DNA of 64,000 nucleotides from Paenibacillus mangrovi. Lineage in GTDB: Bacteria; Bacillota; Bacilli; Paenibacillales; Paenibacillaceae. Below are positions 36,628 to 45,172 of the stretch, piece by piece. Position 1 is the first letter of the stretch, and every line of letters starts with the position of its first letter. The position numbers and the translations under genes are program-made. The notes beneath the pieces were generated by a model that worked only from the letters and a program-made list of their open reading frames with translations, did not search any database and had not been told where the DNA came from. The DNA is taken from positions 372,001-436,000 of the forward strand of contig NZ_JALIRP010000001.1 in assembly GCF_022898935.1 (NCBI RefSeq). Reading direction: 5' to 3'.

Positions 36628-37818
36628 ATGTCCAGTCATTCGCTTGAGCAGTTTTTAACAGAGAATATTGAAGATCTGAAAAGCAAAGGATTGTACAACG
36701 TCATCGATCCGCTGCAAGGTCCTAACGGACCAACCATTCTCATTGAAGGCAAAACGCTGATTAATCTGTCTTCCAACAACTATCTTGGATTGGCTACGGA
36801 CGAGCGGTTGGTTGAGGCATCCATCCAGGCAGCGAAAAAATACGGCGCTGGAGCCGGAGCTGTCAGAACGATTAACGGAACACTGGATCTGCATCTGGAA
36901 TTGGAACGCAAGCTGGCCGAATTCAAGCATACGGAAGCGGTTATCACGTACCAATCAGGCTTTAACTGCAATATGGCTGCCATTTCTGCGGTTATGGACA
37001 AAAATGACGCCATTTTATCGGATGAGCTTAACCATGCCTCCATCATTGACGGCTGCCGGTTGTCGAAAGCCAACACGATCCGTTTCAAGCATTCGGATAT
37101 GGAAGATTTAAGAGCGCAGGCTAAGGCTGCCAAAGAATCTGGTCTATACAATAAAATCATGGTCATTACGGACGGCGTCTTCTCTATGGATGGAGACATC
37201 GCCAAGCTGCCGGAAATCGTGGAAATCGCTGAGGAGTTTGATCTCATTACGTATGTGGATGATGCCCACGGTTCAGGCGTTTTGGGCGGGGGAGCCGGCA
37301 CTGTGAAACATTTTGGCTTGTCGGACCGCATCGATTTCCAAATTGGTACGCTTTCCAAAGCTATTGGCGTGGTCGGCGGATATGTGGCAGGTACGAAAAA
37401 GCTGATTGAATGGCTGAAGCTGAGAAGCCGTCCGTTCCTGTTCTCGACCGCTATGCCGCCAGCATCGGTAGCTGCGTGCATCGCTTCGGTGGATATTTTG
37501 ATGAATGATCAGACATTGATCAAAAAGCTTTGGGAGAACGGCGATTTTCTGAAAAGCGAGCTGAAGAAGCTCGGGTTTGATGTCGGTCACAGTGAGACGC
37601 CAATTACGCCTTGCATCATCGGAGATGAAGTGAAGACGCAGGAGTTTAGTAAGCGCTTGTATGAGGAAGGCGTATATGCCAAAGCGATCGTTTTCCCAAC
37701 GGTCCCTAAAGGAACTGGACGGATCCGCAATATGCCTACGGCTGCCCACAGCAAGGAAATGTTGGAGCAGGTCGTTTCCATCTACGAAAAGGTAGGTAAA
37801 GAACTAGGGATTATCTAA
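36628..37818 (+). CDS. kbl: Glycine C-acetyltransferase (2-amino-3-ketobutyrate CoA ligase)
   Basis: Kbl cleaves 2-amino-3-ketobutyrate with CoA to glycine and acetyl-CoA, the second step of threonine breakdown. The 396-residue PLP enzyme belongs to the alpha-oxoamine synthase family. YLGLA, the turn [20 protein letters not shown] and the PLP-lysine motif GTLSKA are visible. TTAGGAGG precedes the ATG. It is followed 36 bases on by tdh, and the pair forms the threonine dehydrogenase pathway. BioF and other family members are excluded by this pairing. Confidence 0.94.
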   Translation: MSSHSLEQFLTENIEDLKSKGLYNVIDPLQGPNGPTILIEGKTLINLSSNNYLGLATDERLVEASIQAAKKYGAGAGAVRTINGTLDLHLELERKLAEFKHTEAVITYQSGFNCNMAAISAVMDKNDAILSDELNHASIIDGCRLSKANTIRFKHSDMEDLRAQAKAAKESGLYNKIMVITDGVFSMDGDIAKLPEIVEIAEEFDLITYVDDAHGSGVLGGGAGTVKHFGLSDRIDFQIGTLSKAIGVVGGYVAGTKKLIEWLKLRSRPFLFSTAMPPASVAACIASVDILMNDQTLIKKLWENGDFLKSELKKLGFDVGHSETPITPCIIGDEVKTQEFSKRLYEEGVYAKAIVFPTVPKGTGRIRNMPTAAHSKEMLEQVVSIYEKVGKELGII

Positions 37819-37854
37819 ACGGTCTGCGGGGAAGCCAAACGGGGAGGTATAACG

Positions 37855-38817
37855 ATGAAAAAAATTTTGGTGACGGGTGCATTAGGCCAGATTGGATCAG
37901 AGCTGGTCGCCAAGCTGAGACATTTGTATGGTAACGATCATGTCATTGCTACCGATGTGCGGAATACGGGACATGAAATTACAAGATCGGGACCGTTTGA
38001 AACTCTGGATGTAACGGATGATAAAGCCATGTTCGAGGTTGCCAAACGATATCAGGTGGACACGATGATCCATTTGGCAGCGCTGCTGTCCGCAACAGCT
38101 GAAGAGAAGCCGCTGCTGGCCTGGAACCTGAATATGGGCGGTCTGGTGAATGCGCTGGAAGTCTCAAGAGAGCTTGGCTGCCAGTTCTTTACCCCAAGCT
38201 CCATCGGAGCGTTCGGCCCAACCACGCCAAAGGATCATACGCCGCAGGATACCATTCAGCGTCCAACCACGATGTATGGTGTGAATAAGGTGTCCGGGGA
38301 GCTTCTGTGTGATTATTATTTTCATAAGTATGGATTGGATACCAGAGGTATCCGGTTCCCTGGCCTCATCTCCTACGCGACCCCTCCGGGAGGAGGCACA
38401 ACAGACTATGCCGTAGAGATTTATTATGATGCGGTGAGCCAAGGGCGTTATGCTTCGTTTATCGATAAGGGCACCTATATGGATATGATGTATATGCCCG
38501 ATGCGCTGGATGCAGTTGTTCAGCTGATGGAGGCCGACCCTGCGAAGCTGGTGCACCGGAATGCGTTTAACATCACCGCGATGAGCGTAGATCCGGAAGC
38601 TATTGCCGCTTCGATCCGCAAGGTGATCCCGGCATTTGCCCTCGAATACCAAGTGGATCCAAAGAGACAGGCTATTGCCGAGAGCTGGCCGAATTTCATT
38701 GATGCTTCCGCTGCAGCCAGTGAATGGGGCTTTAAGGCAAAATACGATCTCGATGGGATGACACGTGATATGCTGAGCCAGATCAGCTCGAAAGAGATGC
38801 TTGCCCGGAAGGCGTAA
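37855..38817 (+). CDS. tdh: L-threonine 3-dehydrogenase (SDR/epimerase type)
   Basis: This 320-residue enzyme is of the extended-SDR type, not the zinc medium-chain type. It has the nucleotide turn GALGQIGSE at residue 8 and the catalytic Tyr/Lys in MYGVNKVSGE. SYATPPGGGTTDYAVEIY is typical of the NAD-dependent threonine dehydrogenase subgroup. It oxidises L-threonine to 2-amino-3-ketobutyrate, which Kbl then splits. A GGGGAGG site precedes the ATG. A terminator follows. Confidence 0.93.
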   Translation: MKKILVTGALGQIGSELVAKLRHLYGNDHVIATDVRNTGHEITRSGPFETLDVTDDKAMFEVAKRYQVDTMIHLAALLSATAEEKPLLAWNLNMGGLVNALEVSRELGCQFFTPSSIGAFGPTTPKDHTPQDTIQRPTTMYGVNKVSGELLCDYYFHKYGLDTRGIRFPGLISYATPPGGGTTDYAVEIYYDAVSQGRYASFIDKGTYMDMMYMPDALDAVVQLMEADPAKLVHRNAFNITAMSVDPEAIAASIRKVIPAFALEYQVDPKRQAIAESWPNFIDASAAASEWGFKAKYDLDGMTRDMLSQISSKEMLARKA

Positions 38818-38861
38818 ACATGAATTGACGTTTGACGCCTGTAACAGAAGGATTAAATTAT

Positions 38862-38909
38862 AGACTGTCTGCTTCGTCCATTTCGGACGTTGATGGGCAG
38901 TCTTTTTTA
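38862..38909. terminator. Terminator between tdh and the CDF gene
   Basis: AGACTGTC pairs with GGGCAGTCT around an inner CGTCC/GGACG stem, followed by TTTTTT. It overlaps the stop of the convergent CDF gene. Confidence 0.75.
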
Positions 38910-39806
38910 CTGCTCTTCCTCACCATCTGCGTACCAAGGGTTCAAATGAACCATCACGTCTCCGACCTGCTTCATCCGCCGCATAATCGTTTTTTTGACC
39001 TCGCGACTTACGTCATGACCCTCTTTAACCGTCAATTGGTTGGGTACACTGACCTTAACGTCCACAATAATGGCGTTGCCAAGCTCGCGTGCGCGAATAC
39101 TGTCTACCCGTTTTACATTCGTAACGGAATAGATAATAGAGCACAGCTCGTCGAGCTGTTCATTTGTAATGTTTTTGTCCATTAAAATATCGATCGATTC
39201 TCGGCCCATTTTAATACCTAGGCGAATCACAAGGTAAGAGACGATAATGCCTGCAGCCGCGTCGCCGTATTCGGTGTATGGAATATGATATTTGTCTCCA
39301 ATCAGGGAAATGCCGATACCGACAACAGCGGCCGCGGACGCATACACGTCGGCAATGTGGTCATAGGCGGTCGCGATCAGGCTGCGGCTGTTCTCCGCTT
39401 TACCGATACGCATGCAGTACATATACAGCGCCTGCTTCCAGATCAAAGAGACCAGTGCTGCAATGAGAGATATCCAGCTGGCAGCGGCAGGCGGCTCGAA
39501 GAAGGATTCTACGGACTTATATACCATCAGAAGCGCAGCCATAATCAAGATAATCGCCACAAGTCCGGAAGCGATGGCTTCCGCTTTGCCGTGTCCGTAC
39601 GGATGGTCTTCATCCGCAGGCTTTCTGGAGACGAGAGCGGAGGTCAGGGCGGCAATCGTTGCAACAACATCGCCGGCGTTGTGTATACCGTCTGCCACGA
39701 GAACTTTACTATTATAAATGATACCGGTGACAATTTTTAATAACGTCAGCAGGATATTACTGATCAAGCTGATCCAAACCGCAAAAATGGTTTTATCTTT
39801 TGCCAC
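38907..39806 (-). CDS. Cation diffusion facilitator metal exporter
   Basis: This 299-residue CDF protein has about six helices and a C-terminal cytoplasmic ferredoxin-like domain (about 205-290). Metal residues are in helix 2 (ADGIHNAGD) and helix 5 (AYDHIADVYAS). HPYGHGKAE lies between. These motifs and the length resemble the MneP/MneS and YeaB manganese-type exporters of B. subtilis. Metal choice (Mn, Fe, Zn) cannot be fixed from sequence. I see no Mn-sensing yybP-ykoY-like leader upstream. Confidence 0.9.
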   Translation of the reverse strand: MAKDKTIFAVWISLISNILLTLLKIVTGIIYNSKVLVADGIHNAGDVVATIAALTSALVSRKPADEDHPYGHGKAEAIASGLVAIILIMAALLMVYKSVESFFEPPAAASWISLIAALVSLIWKQALYMYCMRIGKAENSRSLIATAYDHIADVYASAAAVVGIGISLIGDKYHIPYTEYGDAAAGIIVSYLVIRLGIKMGRESIDILMDKNITNEQLDELCSIIYSVTNVKRVDSIRARELGNAIIVDVKVSVPNQLTVKEGHDVSREVKKTIMRRMKQVGDVMVHLNPWYADGEEEQ

Positions 39807-39956
39807 TTCTAAATTCTCCTTGAGTAATATTGTAATGTACTAGGGAAGCCGTTTTAACCAAAAGTTGGGATGAGACCCTCAAGTACAAAGTATTTATCAC
39901 TAGAATAAATTATATTCATCAAGGATGGAAGGAGCAGCCGTTTATTGAATATACCC

Positions 39957-40031
39957 AAAAAACTCCCCAAAGCCTAAGCACCAATCTTCCTGTTTTGGAA
40001 GATGCATGCGGTTTTTGGGGAGTTGTTTTTT
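39957..40031. terminator. Nested inverted repeats, probable bidirectional terminator
   Basis: The outer arms AACTCCCCAAA (39961-39971) and TTTGGGGAGTT (40014-40024) enclose an inner hairpin ATCTTCC/GGAAGAT (39984-40003). T-runs lie at the ends for both strands. It lies 3' of the propeller-like gene (minus) and upstream of the CDF gene. The two-stem shape is larger than a simple terminator. Confidence 0.65.
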
Positions 40032-40046
40032 TGGAATAACTATCAT

Positions 40047-41240
40047 TTAAGGGTTTTTCAAATAGCCAATCTTGATCAGTGTCGGAGTTCCATCTGCCGT
40101 ACCGAGCAGCAGGGCGGTGTCCTTTTGACCCGAAATATGTAGAGGCTGAATGAAAAGGCCGCTGTTGAAAGTAGTCCGGTTAATGATCTTGTTCCATTTT
40201 GTGGTCCCATCGTCGCCAAGCTTCCAGACAAACTGCTTCGACACCGTACCATGCCAGTCCTGATTCACCGTTCCGGTTGCCATATAACCGCCATCCGGAG
40301 CAGGCTGGATATCGTTTAGCATACTTCGGTCAAGCGAAGCATCCGGCTTCTGTACCCATTGGAGAGAACCGTCCTGCCGCACACTCATCGCATATCCCGA
40401 TGTCAGGTACCGGTAACCGCCATCCGGGTTCGGATGATTGTAATAACCGGCAAGAGCAAGATCGCCGTTGTTCCCTTCGGACATAGCCGTGATCCACAGA
40501 TTTTGAGTATCCTCCGCAGGATCAAAGCGATTTTGCCAGATCAGATTCAAATCAGCATCCCATTTGGCAACGAAGACCTGCTCTTGGCCGGTTTCAGACA
40601 CAGATTCCGCCGATAGGGCAAAACCTCCGCCCGATAAAGGGGTCAGCGTGTCCACGTTGTCGAATACTACGCCGGGAAACTCCTGTTCCTGAATGACTTT
40701 ACCGTCTGCAGAAAAATGGATTAAACGAAGCTTGCTTGTATTCGCCATATCCGCAGGTGTTTTGAGGGCAGCGATATAACTGTTATCCTTCAGCTGAATG
40801 GCAGAACGAATGAGTCCTGAAGGAGTGGTGGAAGATGAGGAATAATCCCACTCCAGCTTGCCCGATGGGCCGATCTTCATCATAATATTTCCGCCGGCGA
40901 TCAGAAATCCGTGGTCACGGGTTCCGTGAAATGAAGAGATATATTCGAGATTTTGCTTGGAAAATGAAGTGATGGGCTTGATCTGTCCGTAGGCACCAAT
41001 GGCTGTTATGCGTACTTGGTCGCCTTGAATAGCAGCATACATCATTTGATTATCGTCATGCTCATATACAGCCCCATTCGGTATTGACATGGTCGTATAG
41101 GACAGCATTTCAGGCGGGATTTGCTGAGAAGGCGCAGCCTGCACATGGGACGCTAGAGGGAGGAGAAGGGCGGCTGATAGTGCAGCAGACAGCAGCTTCC
41201 TCTTATGTCCTTCTATTCTCATTGGCTTCAGATGATGCAT
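40047..41240 (-). CDS. Secreted beta-propeller-like protein, unknown function
   Basis: This 397-residue exported protein has a signal peptide ending LASHVQAAPS at about residue 36. The mature part contains repeated units such as DGSLQWVQK, DDGTTKWNKI, SGKLEWDYS and DADLNLIWQN, spaced about 40-60 residues apart. This suggests a six- or seven-bladed propeller of the PQQ/delta-60 kind, without catalytic residues I recognise. GAGGGA lies 8 bases before the ATG. It may bind other proteins or the cell surface. It stands alone. Confidence 0.75.
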   Translation of the reverse strand: MHHLKPMRIEGHKRKLLSAALSAALLLPLASHVQAAPSQQIPPEMLSYTTMSIPNGAVYEHDDNQMMYAAIQGDQVRITAIGAYGQIKPITSFSKQNLEYISSFHGTRDHGFLIAGGNIMMKIGPSGKLEWDYSSSSTTPSGLIRSAIQLKDNSYIAALKTPADMANTSKLRLIHFSADGKVIQEQEFPGVVFDNVDTLTPLSGGGFALSAESVSETGQEQVFVAKWDADLNLIWQNRFDPAEDTQNLWITAMSEGNNGDLALAGYYNHPNPDGGYRYLTSGYAMSVRQDGSLQWVQKPDASLDRSMLNDIQPAPDGGYMATGTVNQDWHGTVSKQFVWKLGDDGTTKWNKIINRTTFNSGLFIQPLHISGQKDTALLLGTADGTPTLIKIGYLKNP

Positions 41241-41381
41241 CTTGAATCCCTCGCTTTATGTAGGTTTTTACCCGGGCTCATTCTATTATGGGCTCCGGCC
41301 AAACCGCCTTCAAGCGCAATTAGTCTTGACTTCACCAAGCTGATCATCGACCGAACGGACCGGTAGAATGGAACTAACTTC

Positions 41382-42029
41382 CTATGCAATCGGCAGCTTG
41401 AATGATTTTTTGAAAATGGGGTATAGCCACTTCACGCCGTTTGGCGTAAGCGTATCTGCAATCAGATGTGATAAATACCCGGCGGTAGCCACGAACATGA
41501 TGCCGTCCAGATGAAGCTGCTTTTCCAAACCGGAACCTATGGCGGCCCAAAGTCCCAGCGCCCAAATCGTGTGCGTCATGCCGCGATGCTTCAGCCATGG
41601 GGCTACAGCCACGAATAGGCCGAATCCCATAAGCCACATCATATGATGCGACCAACCGGTATACAAGAGCAGGCATCCAATGCTACTAACAAGAATGTTC
41701 CTGAGCAGACCGTCCTTGATAATCAGACCGAGCAGAAACAGGCTTAGTGCTGCCAGAGAATATTCGACGACAAAAAAACTCTCCGTAAAATAAAGCCAAG
41801 CCAAAATCACGATCAGAAGCAGACCGGACCAAAAGAGCATTTCCCGCAGCCACTTGGAAAACTGGCCGATTCTTGAACTCAGCATACTTGGCCCATCCAG
41901 ATCGGGACTGAGCGCAGAAAGTGCGGAAATTGCGATATAGAGTGCGGCATGCTCCAGCGTAAACGGATAGTGGGCGGCAGCTGCCGCTCCAATGGCTACG
42001 CCGATCGCCAAATGTGTTGAACCTTTCAT
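41382..42029 (-). CDS. YdjM-type membrane-bound metal-dependent hydrolase (DUF457)
   Basis: This 215-residue polytopic protein has the DUF457/YdjM motifs THLAIG (residue 5), SPDLDGP, HRGMTHTIW and GYLSHLIADTLTPNGVKWLYP. The His/Asp residues suggest a metal site at the membrane face. The family includes E. coli YdjM, which is controlled by LexA; its biochemical role is still unclear. A good -10 and a LexA-like palindrome lie upstream. Confidence 0.87.
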   Translation of the reverse strand: MKGSTHLAIGVAIGAAAAAHYPFTLEHAALYIAISALSALSPDLDGPSMLSSRIGQFSKWLREMLFWSGLLLIVILAWLYFTESFFVVEYSLAALSLFLLGLIIKDGLLRNILVSSIGCLLLYTGWSHHMMWLMGFGLFVAVAPWLKHRGMTHTIWALGLWAAIGSGLEKQLHLDGIMFVATAGYLSHLIADTLTPNGVKWLYPIFKKSFKLPIA

Positions 42030-42063
42030 TGTTCCTCCTCTGACTGACTAAGATGAAATGAAT

Positions 42064-42091
42064 GCAAACGTATGTTTGCTACCATATTATA
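42064..42091 (-). promoter_or_regulatory. Promoter with LexA-like palindrome upstream of the YdjM-type gene
   Basis: On the minus strand a perfect TATAAT (42086-42091) is followed by GCAAACATACGTTTGC (42064-42079), a perfect palindrome. It matches the B. subtilis SOS box CGAAC-RNRY-GTTCG at all but two symmetric bases. The -35 at 42109-42114 (TTGCAC) is weak. The site sits at the transcription start, where LexA would repress. Confidence 0.5.
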
Positions 42092-42168
42092 CATGCTGAA
42101 CCTGATTTGTGCAAAGCTTCATAGCGAAATGACTACGACACTGGGGTATGTATGACACAGCTGCAGCT

Positions 42169-42417
42169 TTATGGTTCTGAAAAGTTTGGATCCAGGTCTA
42201 CGGAAGCGCTGGGTATTTCTCTCCTTCCCAGCAAGTAATCAATGGAGACCTGAAACAGATCCGCCAGTCGGTTCAGAGTATCAAAGTCCGGCTTCCTTCG
42301 GTTTTTCTCGTAGTGAGATAAAGCGGCCCTGCTGATGCCGATCGAAGCGGATAATTCCTCCTGTGTCCAACCCTTTTGCTCCCTTAGCTCCGCAATCCGG
42401 TGACCGTACTTCATCAT
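42169..42417 (-). CDS. Xre-family HTH repressor
   Basis: This 82-residue protein consists almost wholly of a Cro/C1-type helix-turn-helix (RIAELREQKGWTQEELSASI, then RAALSHYEKNRRKPDFDTL) with a short acidic tail. GGAGGG lies 6 bases before the ATG. It is transcribed divergently from the exopolysaccharide operon. The shared region carries two palindromes over the two promoters, so it probably represses itself and that operon. It resembles SinR-type regulators in placement but lacks their C-terminal domain. Confidence 0.85.
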   Translation of the reverse strand: MMKYGHRIAELREQKGWTQEELSASIGISRAALSHYEKNRRKPDFDTLNRLADLFQVSIDYLLGRREIPSASVDLDPNFSEP

Positions 42418-42437
42418 TTTCCACCCTCCGTATGGAT

Positions 42438-42453
42438 TTTAAGTCCACTTAAA
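42438..42453. promoter_or_regulatory. Perfect 16-bp palindrome at the Xre promoter
   Basis: TTTAAGTCCACTTAAA overlaps a minus-strand -10 (TAAAAT, 42436-42441) that would serve the Xre gene. The position suits autoregulation. Confidence 0.5.
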
Positions 42454-42459
42454 TAACGC

Positions 42460-42488
42460 TTGACATGATACAAAATGTATCGTAAATT
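42460..42488 (+). promoter_or_regulatory. Exopolysaccharide operon promoter with operator in spacer
   Basis: TTGACA (42460) and TAAATT (42483) are 17 bases apart. GATACAAAATGTATC (42467-42481), a perfect inverted repeat around AAA, fills the spacer exactly. A related copy, GATACATATTGTTAC, lies at 42675-42689 near the first start codon. The leader is about 230 bases. Repression by the divergent Xre protein is the simplest model. Confidence 0.6.
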
Positions 42489-42540
42489 AACAGTGTCGTC
42501 AATAGTTAATACACATTTTGAATCCATTTTCCTAAGGGAT

Positions 42541-42576
42541 GGGGTTCCTCTCCCTCTTGCAACCCCTTGGTTTTTT
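42541..42576 (+). terminator. Attenuator-like hairpin in the operon leader
   Basis: GGGGTT (42541-42546) pairs with AACCCC (42561-42566) around a 14-base loop, followed by TTGGTTTTTT. It lies inside the untranslated leader, about 50 bases after the promoter. It could reduce readthrough unless alternative folding prevents it. Confidence 0.45.
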
Positions 42577-42722
42577 CCTAATGGCGCAAGTTCTAGCCTT
42601 GGTTTGGTTTCTCATCAGGACTCTTCAGAATTCGATGTTCTTCAACAAAAAAATGCTGTGGATAAACAAATTATGATACATATTGTTACATTAATAGATA
42701 TGAAGGAAACAGGTGAGATCAG

Positions 42723-43454
42723 ATGATTGATACTCATTGCCACATCATTCAGGGAGTGGATGACGGTCCTGCCACCATCGAAGGTGCGCTTCGTATGGCT
42801 TCGACCGCGGTGAGGGAAGGAATAGATACCATTATTGCCACCCCGCATCATGCAACCAAAAGGTATAGCAACCCCGCCCGAAAAATTCAGAAGCGTGTTG
42901 CTGCACTAAACAGTAGGCTGAAGAAGAACAGCATTCCGCTCAAGATATTGCCAGGGCAGGAATTCAGGCTCACTGAATCATACCGGTCGGAGCATCGGGC
43001 TGGCCGGCTTCAGACGCTTGCTGGAACCTCCTATCTGCTGGTTGAGCTACCGTCCCGCGGGATTCCTGAATGCTTTCATTCATTTCTGGCTTATGCGAAA
43101 CAGCAAGGTATTCACCCAGTGATTGCACACCCGGAACGAAATCTTGACATTATTAAGAACCCGGATCAGGTGCTTGAATGGATTAATCAGTATGGCGTGA
43201 GGCTTCAGGTGACAACCCAATCACTGATTGGTTTATTCGGTGAGGAAGTACACAAAACGGCGTCCTATTTATGCAGACAACGCTTTATTCACTTGATCGG
43301 CAGCGATGCGCATAACACGCTACGGAGGAGGTTTTACACGAATGAAGGTTATGAGGTAGTGAACCGGCTGTGCGGGTCATCTTATTTGCAATCTCTGCAG
43401 CATCATGCAGCCCAATTAATCCGAGGAGGCAAGATTGGCAACCTGCATACCTAG
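42723..43454 (+). CDS. Tyrosine-protein phosphatase, PHP type (CpsB/YwqE)
   Basis: This 243-residue manganese-dependent phosphatase of the PHP family removes phosphate from the BY-kinase and its targets. Metal motifs are DTHCHI at residue 3, a second at ATPHHATKRY, GQEF, VIAHPERN and GSDAHN. AGGTGAGA precedes the ATG. It is the first gene of the exopolysaccharide operon, in the streptococcal order (phosphatase, co-polymerase, kinase). Confidence 0.94.
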   Translation: MIDTHCHIIQGVDDGPATIEGALRMASTAVREGIDTIIATPHHATKRYSNPARKIQKRVAALNSRLKKNSIPLKILPGQEFRLTESYRSEHRAGRLQTLAGTSYLLVELPSRGIPECFHSFLAYAKQQGIHPVIAHPERNLDIIKNPDQVLEWINQYGVRLQVTTQSLIGLFGEEVHKTASYLCRQRFIHLIGSDAHNTLRRRFYTNEGYEVVNRLCGSSYLQSLQHHAAQLIRGGKIGNLHT

Positions 43455-43509
43455 TTCCGGGAAGAGTAGCCGCCCGGGTTCAAATCGTATGAGAGTTGGG
43501 GGAGTTCTA

Positions 43510-44259
43510 ATGGAATTCAAGTTAATGATAGAGATGCTGAGAAAGAGGCTGTGGCTGATTGTTGCCTTTGTCGTAATCTGCACCGCGGGAGCTGGATTGT
43601 TCAGCAAATATATGATGACACCGATGTATGAGGCCACGAGTACGCTGATCGTGAATAAGATGAATGTGGATCAGGGGGGAACCCGGGGACTGGACTTGAA
43701 TGAGATCAACTCCAATATTATGCTGATCAATTCCTATAAAGTAATCATTACGTCAGCATCCATTATGGACAAGGTCGCCGCGAAGCATCCTGATCTGCAG
43801 GTAAGCTCCAAGGAATTAATCGATAAGCTGCAGGTGATTACCGTACAAAATTCGCAGGTGATTACGCTGAAAATGAGGGATCCTTCCTACACCCGAGCCA
43901 TGAATGTCGTCAACTCCGTGTCGCAGGTCTTTAAGGAAGAAATCCCCCAAATTATGAAGATCGATAACATTTCTATTTTGGACAATGCCAAACCACAGAC
44001 AGATCCGGTGCCGGTCAGTCCGAAGCTCAAAGTGAACATAGCAGTTGCGTTTGCTGCTTCCTTTCTGATTGCTGTGGGCATCGTTCTCCTGCTCGAATAT
44101 CTGGATGACACTGTAAAAAGCGAATATGACGTGGAACGGTACCTTGAACTGACAACTCTCGGAGCGATTCGGAAAATAAAAAAGAGCGACCTCCGAGCAC
44201 GTTCCTCAGCCAGGACCAAAGAACAGGCAGGTGAAAAATATGCGACACTCAGCCAATAA
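43510..44259 (+). CDS. Polysaccharide co-polymerase / BY-kinase modulator (CpsC/YwqC)
   Basis: This 249-residue Wzz-type protein has two membrane segments (about 15-35 and 175-195) flanking an external domain. The N-terminal MIEMLRKRLW and the juxtamembrane region after LLLEYLDDTVK are typical. It sets chain length and activates the kinase. ATG 43510 is chosen over an in-frame ATG at 43435 because GGGGGAG lies 5 bases before it. It overlaps the kinase gene by 20 bases. Confidence 0.92.
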   Translation: MEFKLMIEMLRKRLWLIVAFVVICTAGAGLFSKYMMTPMYEATSTLIVNKMNVDQGGTRGLDLNEINSNIMLINSYKVIITSASIMDKVAAKHPDLQVSSKELIDKLQVITVQNSQVITLKMRDPSYTRAMNVVNSVSQVFKEEIPQIMKIDNISILDNAKPQTDPVPVSPKLKVNIAVAFAASFLIAVGIVLLLEYLDDTVKSEYDVERYLELTTLGAIRKIKKSDLRARSSARTKEQAGEKYATLSQ

Positions 44260-44929
44260 AAGCAAGCTCGTTATGAATACCAACCGCAGATCCAATATCT
44301 CTGAGGGTTACCGAAATCTCCGCACCAATATTCAATTTTCCGGCTGGAATCAAAAGCTGCAGGTGCTGGTCGTTACCTCAACCCAAGCAGGCGAAGGAAA
44401 GACAACAACGATCAGTAATTTGGCGGTCGCTTATGCCCATGAAGGGAAAAAGGTGCTCTTGATTGACGGAGATTTGCGCCATCCTTCATTGCAAGGCATA
44501 TTCAATGTTCCCAACCGTGTGGGTCTCTCGAATATTTTGGCGAATCAGTGCTCGTATGGCGAAATCATTCACCAGACGACCGTCGAAAACTTATCTCTCA
44601 TTACTGCCGGACCAGTACCGCCCAATCCGACTGAACTGCTGTCCTCGGATAAGTTAAGGGAAATCATTGAAGTTTGGAAAGAAGAATTCGATGTCATTCT
44701 GATCGACACCTCGCCGGTGATGGCGGTAGCAGATGGCCTGATTGTAGCCTCCATCAGTGACGGAGTCATTCTGGTCGTGCAAGCTGGCAAAGTAAAACGG
44801 GAATTCATCAAGAAAACCAAAGAAAAGCTGGAGCTCGCCAAAGCCAACATTCTAGGTGTGGTCCTGAACAATAAAAAGTACACCAAGTCGGAAGCGCATC
44901 AATATTACTATTACAGTATTCCTGAATAG
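44240..44929 (+). CDS. Bacterial tyrosine kinase (CpsD/YwqD)
   Basis: This 229-residue BY-kinase has Walker A TQAGEGKTT, Walker A' VLLIDGDLRHP and Walker B VILIDTSP. A C-terminal tyrosine cluster (HQYYYYSIPE) is the autophosphorylation site. It controls polymer export with the co-polymerase and phosphatase. ATG 44240 has AGGTGA 5 bases upstream; an upstream GTG in the same frame at 44231 is within that site. Confidence 0.94.
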   Translation: MRHSANKSKLVMNTNRRSNISEGYRNLRTNIQFSGWNQKLQVLVVTSTQAGEGKTTTISNLAVAYAHEGKKVLLIDGDLRHPSLQGIFNVPNRVGLSNILANQCSYGEIIHQTTVENLSLITAGPVPPNPTELLSSDKLREIIEVWKEEFDVILIDTSPVMAVADGLIVASISDGVILVVQAGKVKREFIKKTKEKLELAKANILGVVLNNKKYTKSEAHQYYYYSIPE

Positions 44930-45172
44930 AGTCCGGATCGGCTTCTCGGCCGAAGGTTATGTCTACTGAACCTTTATCACGGTAGGCACTCGATCATGCT
45001 GTGGGTATTTGTCGTACCTTAGACGTTCATCGTCGAGAGTGTGATGTGAGGCCGGGTTAGATGCCCGAGGTTCATACTTCGATTGAAGTATGAGCTATGT
45101 GATGCGCCGGACATATAGCTCATACATTAATCTATCACAAAGAGAATGCAGTATATGAAGGGGGAGAAGGAA
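44930..45172 (+). ncRNA. Structured leader between kinase and galU, EAR-like position
   Basis: This 243-base gap in an otherwise compact operon holds several hairpins. AAGGTT/AACCTT is near 44953. CATACTTC/GAAGTATG is at 45073-45092. GTATGAGCTATGT (45088-45100) pairs with 45111-45125. The last two overlap and cannot form together, as in a switch. It also has GACG/CGTC and CGGG/CCCG pairs. In B. subtilis the EAR antitermination RNA lies within the eps operon, also just after the first genes. I cannot prove homology by eye. Confidence 0.45.

Noticed and set aside
36780..37481. 233-residue minus-strand ORF inside kbl
   Set aside because: It is the antisense shadow of a well-recognised gene, with no family match or ribosome site.
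39807..39956. Possible manganese (yybP-ykoY) riboswitch before the CDF gene
   Set aside because: The conserved helices and GGGGAGTA-like core of that RNA are absent.
42475..42726. 83-residue plus-strand ORF that ends on the start codon of the phosphatase gene (ATGA overlap)
   Set aside because: It begins inside the promoter spacer and has no ribosome site. The overlap with the next start seems accidental.
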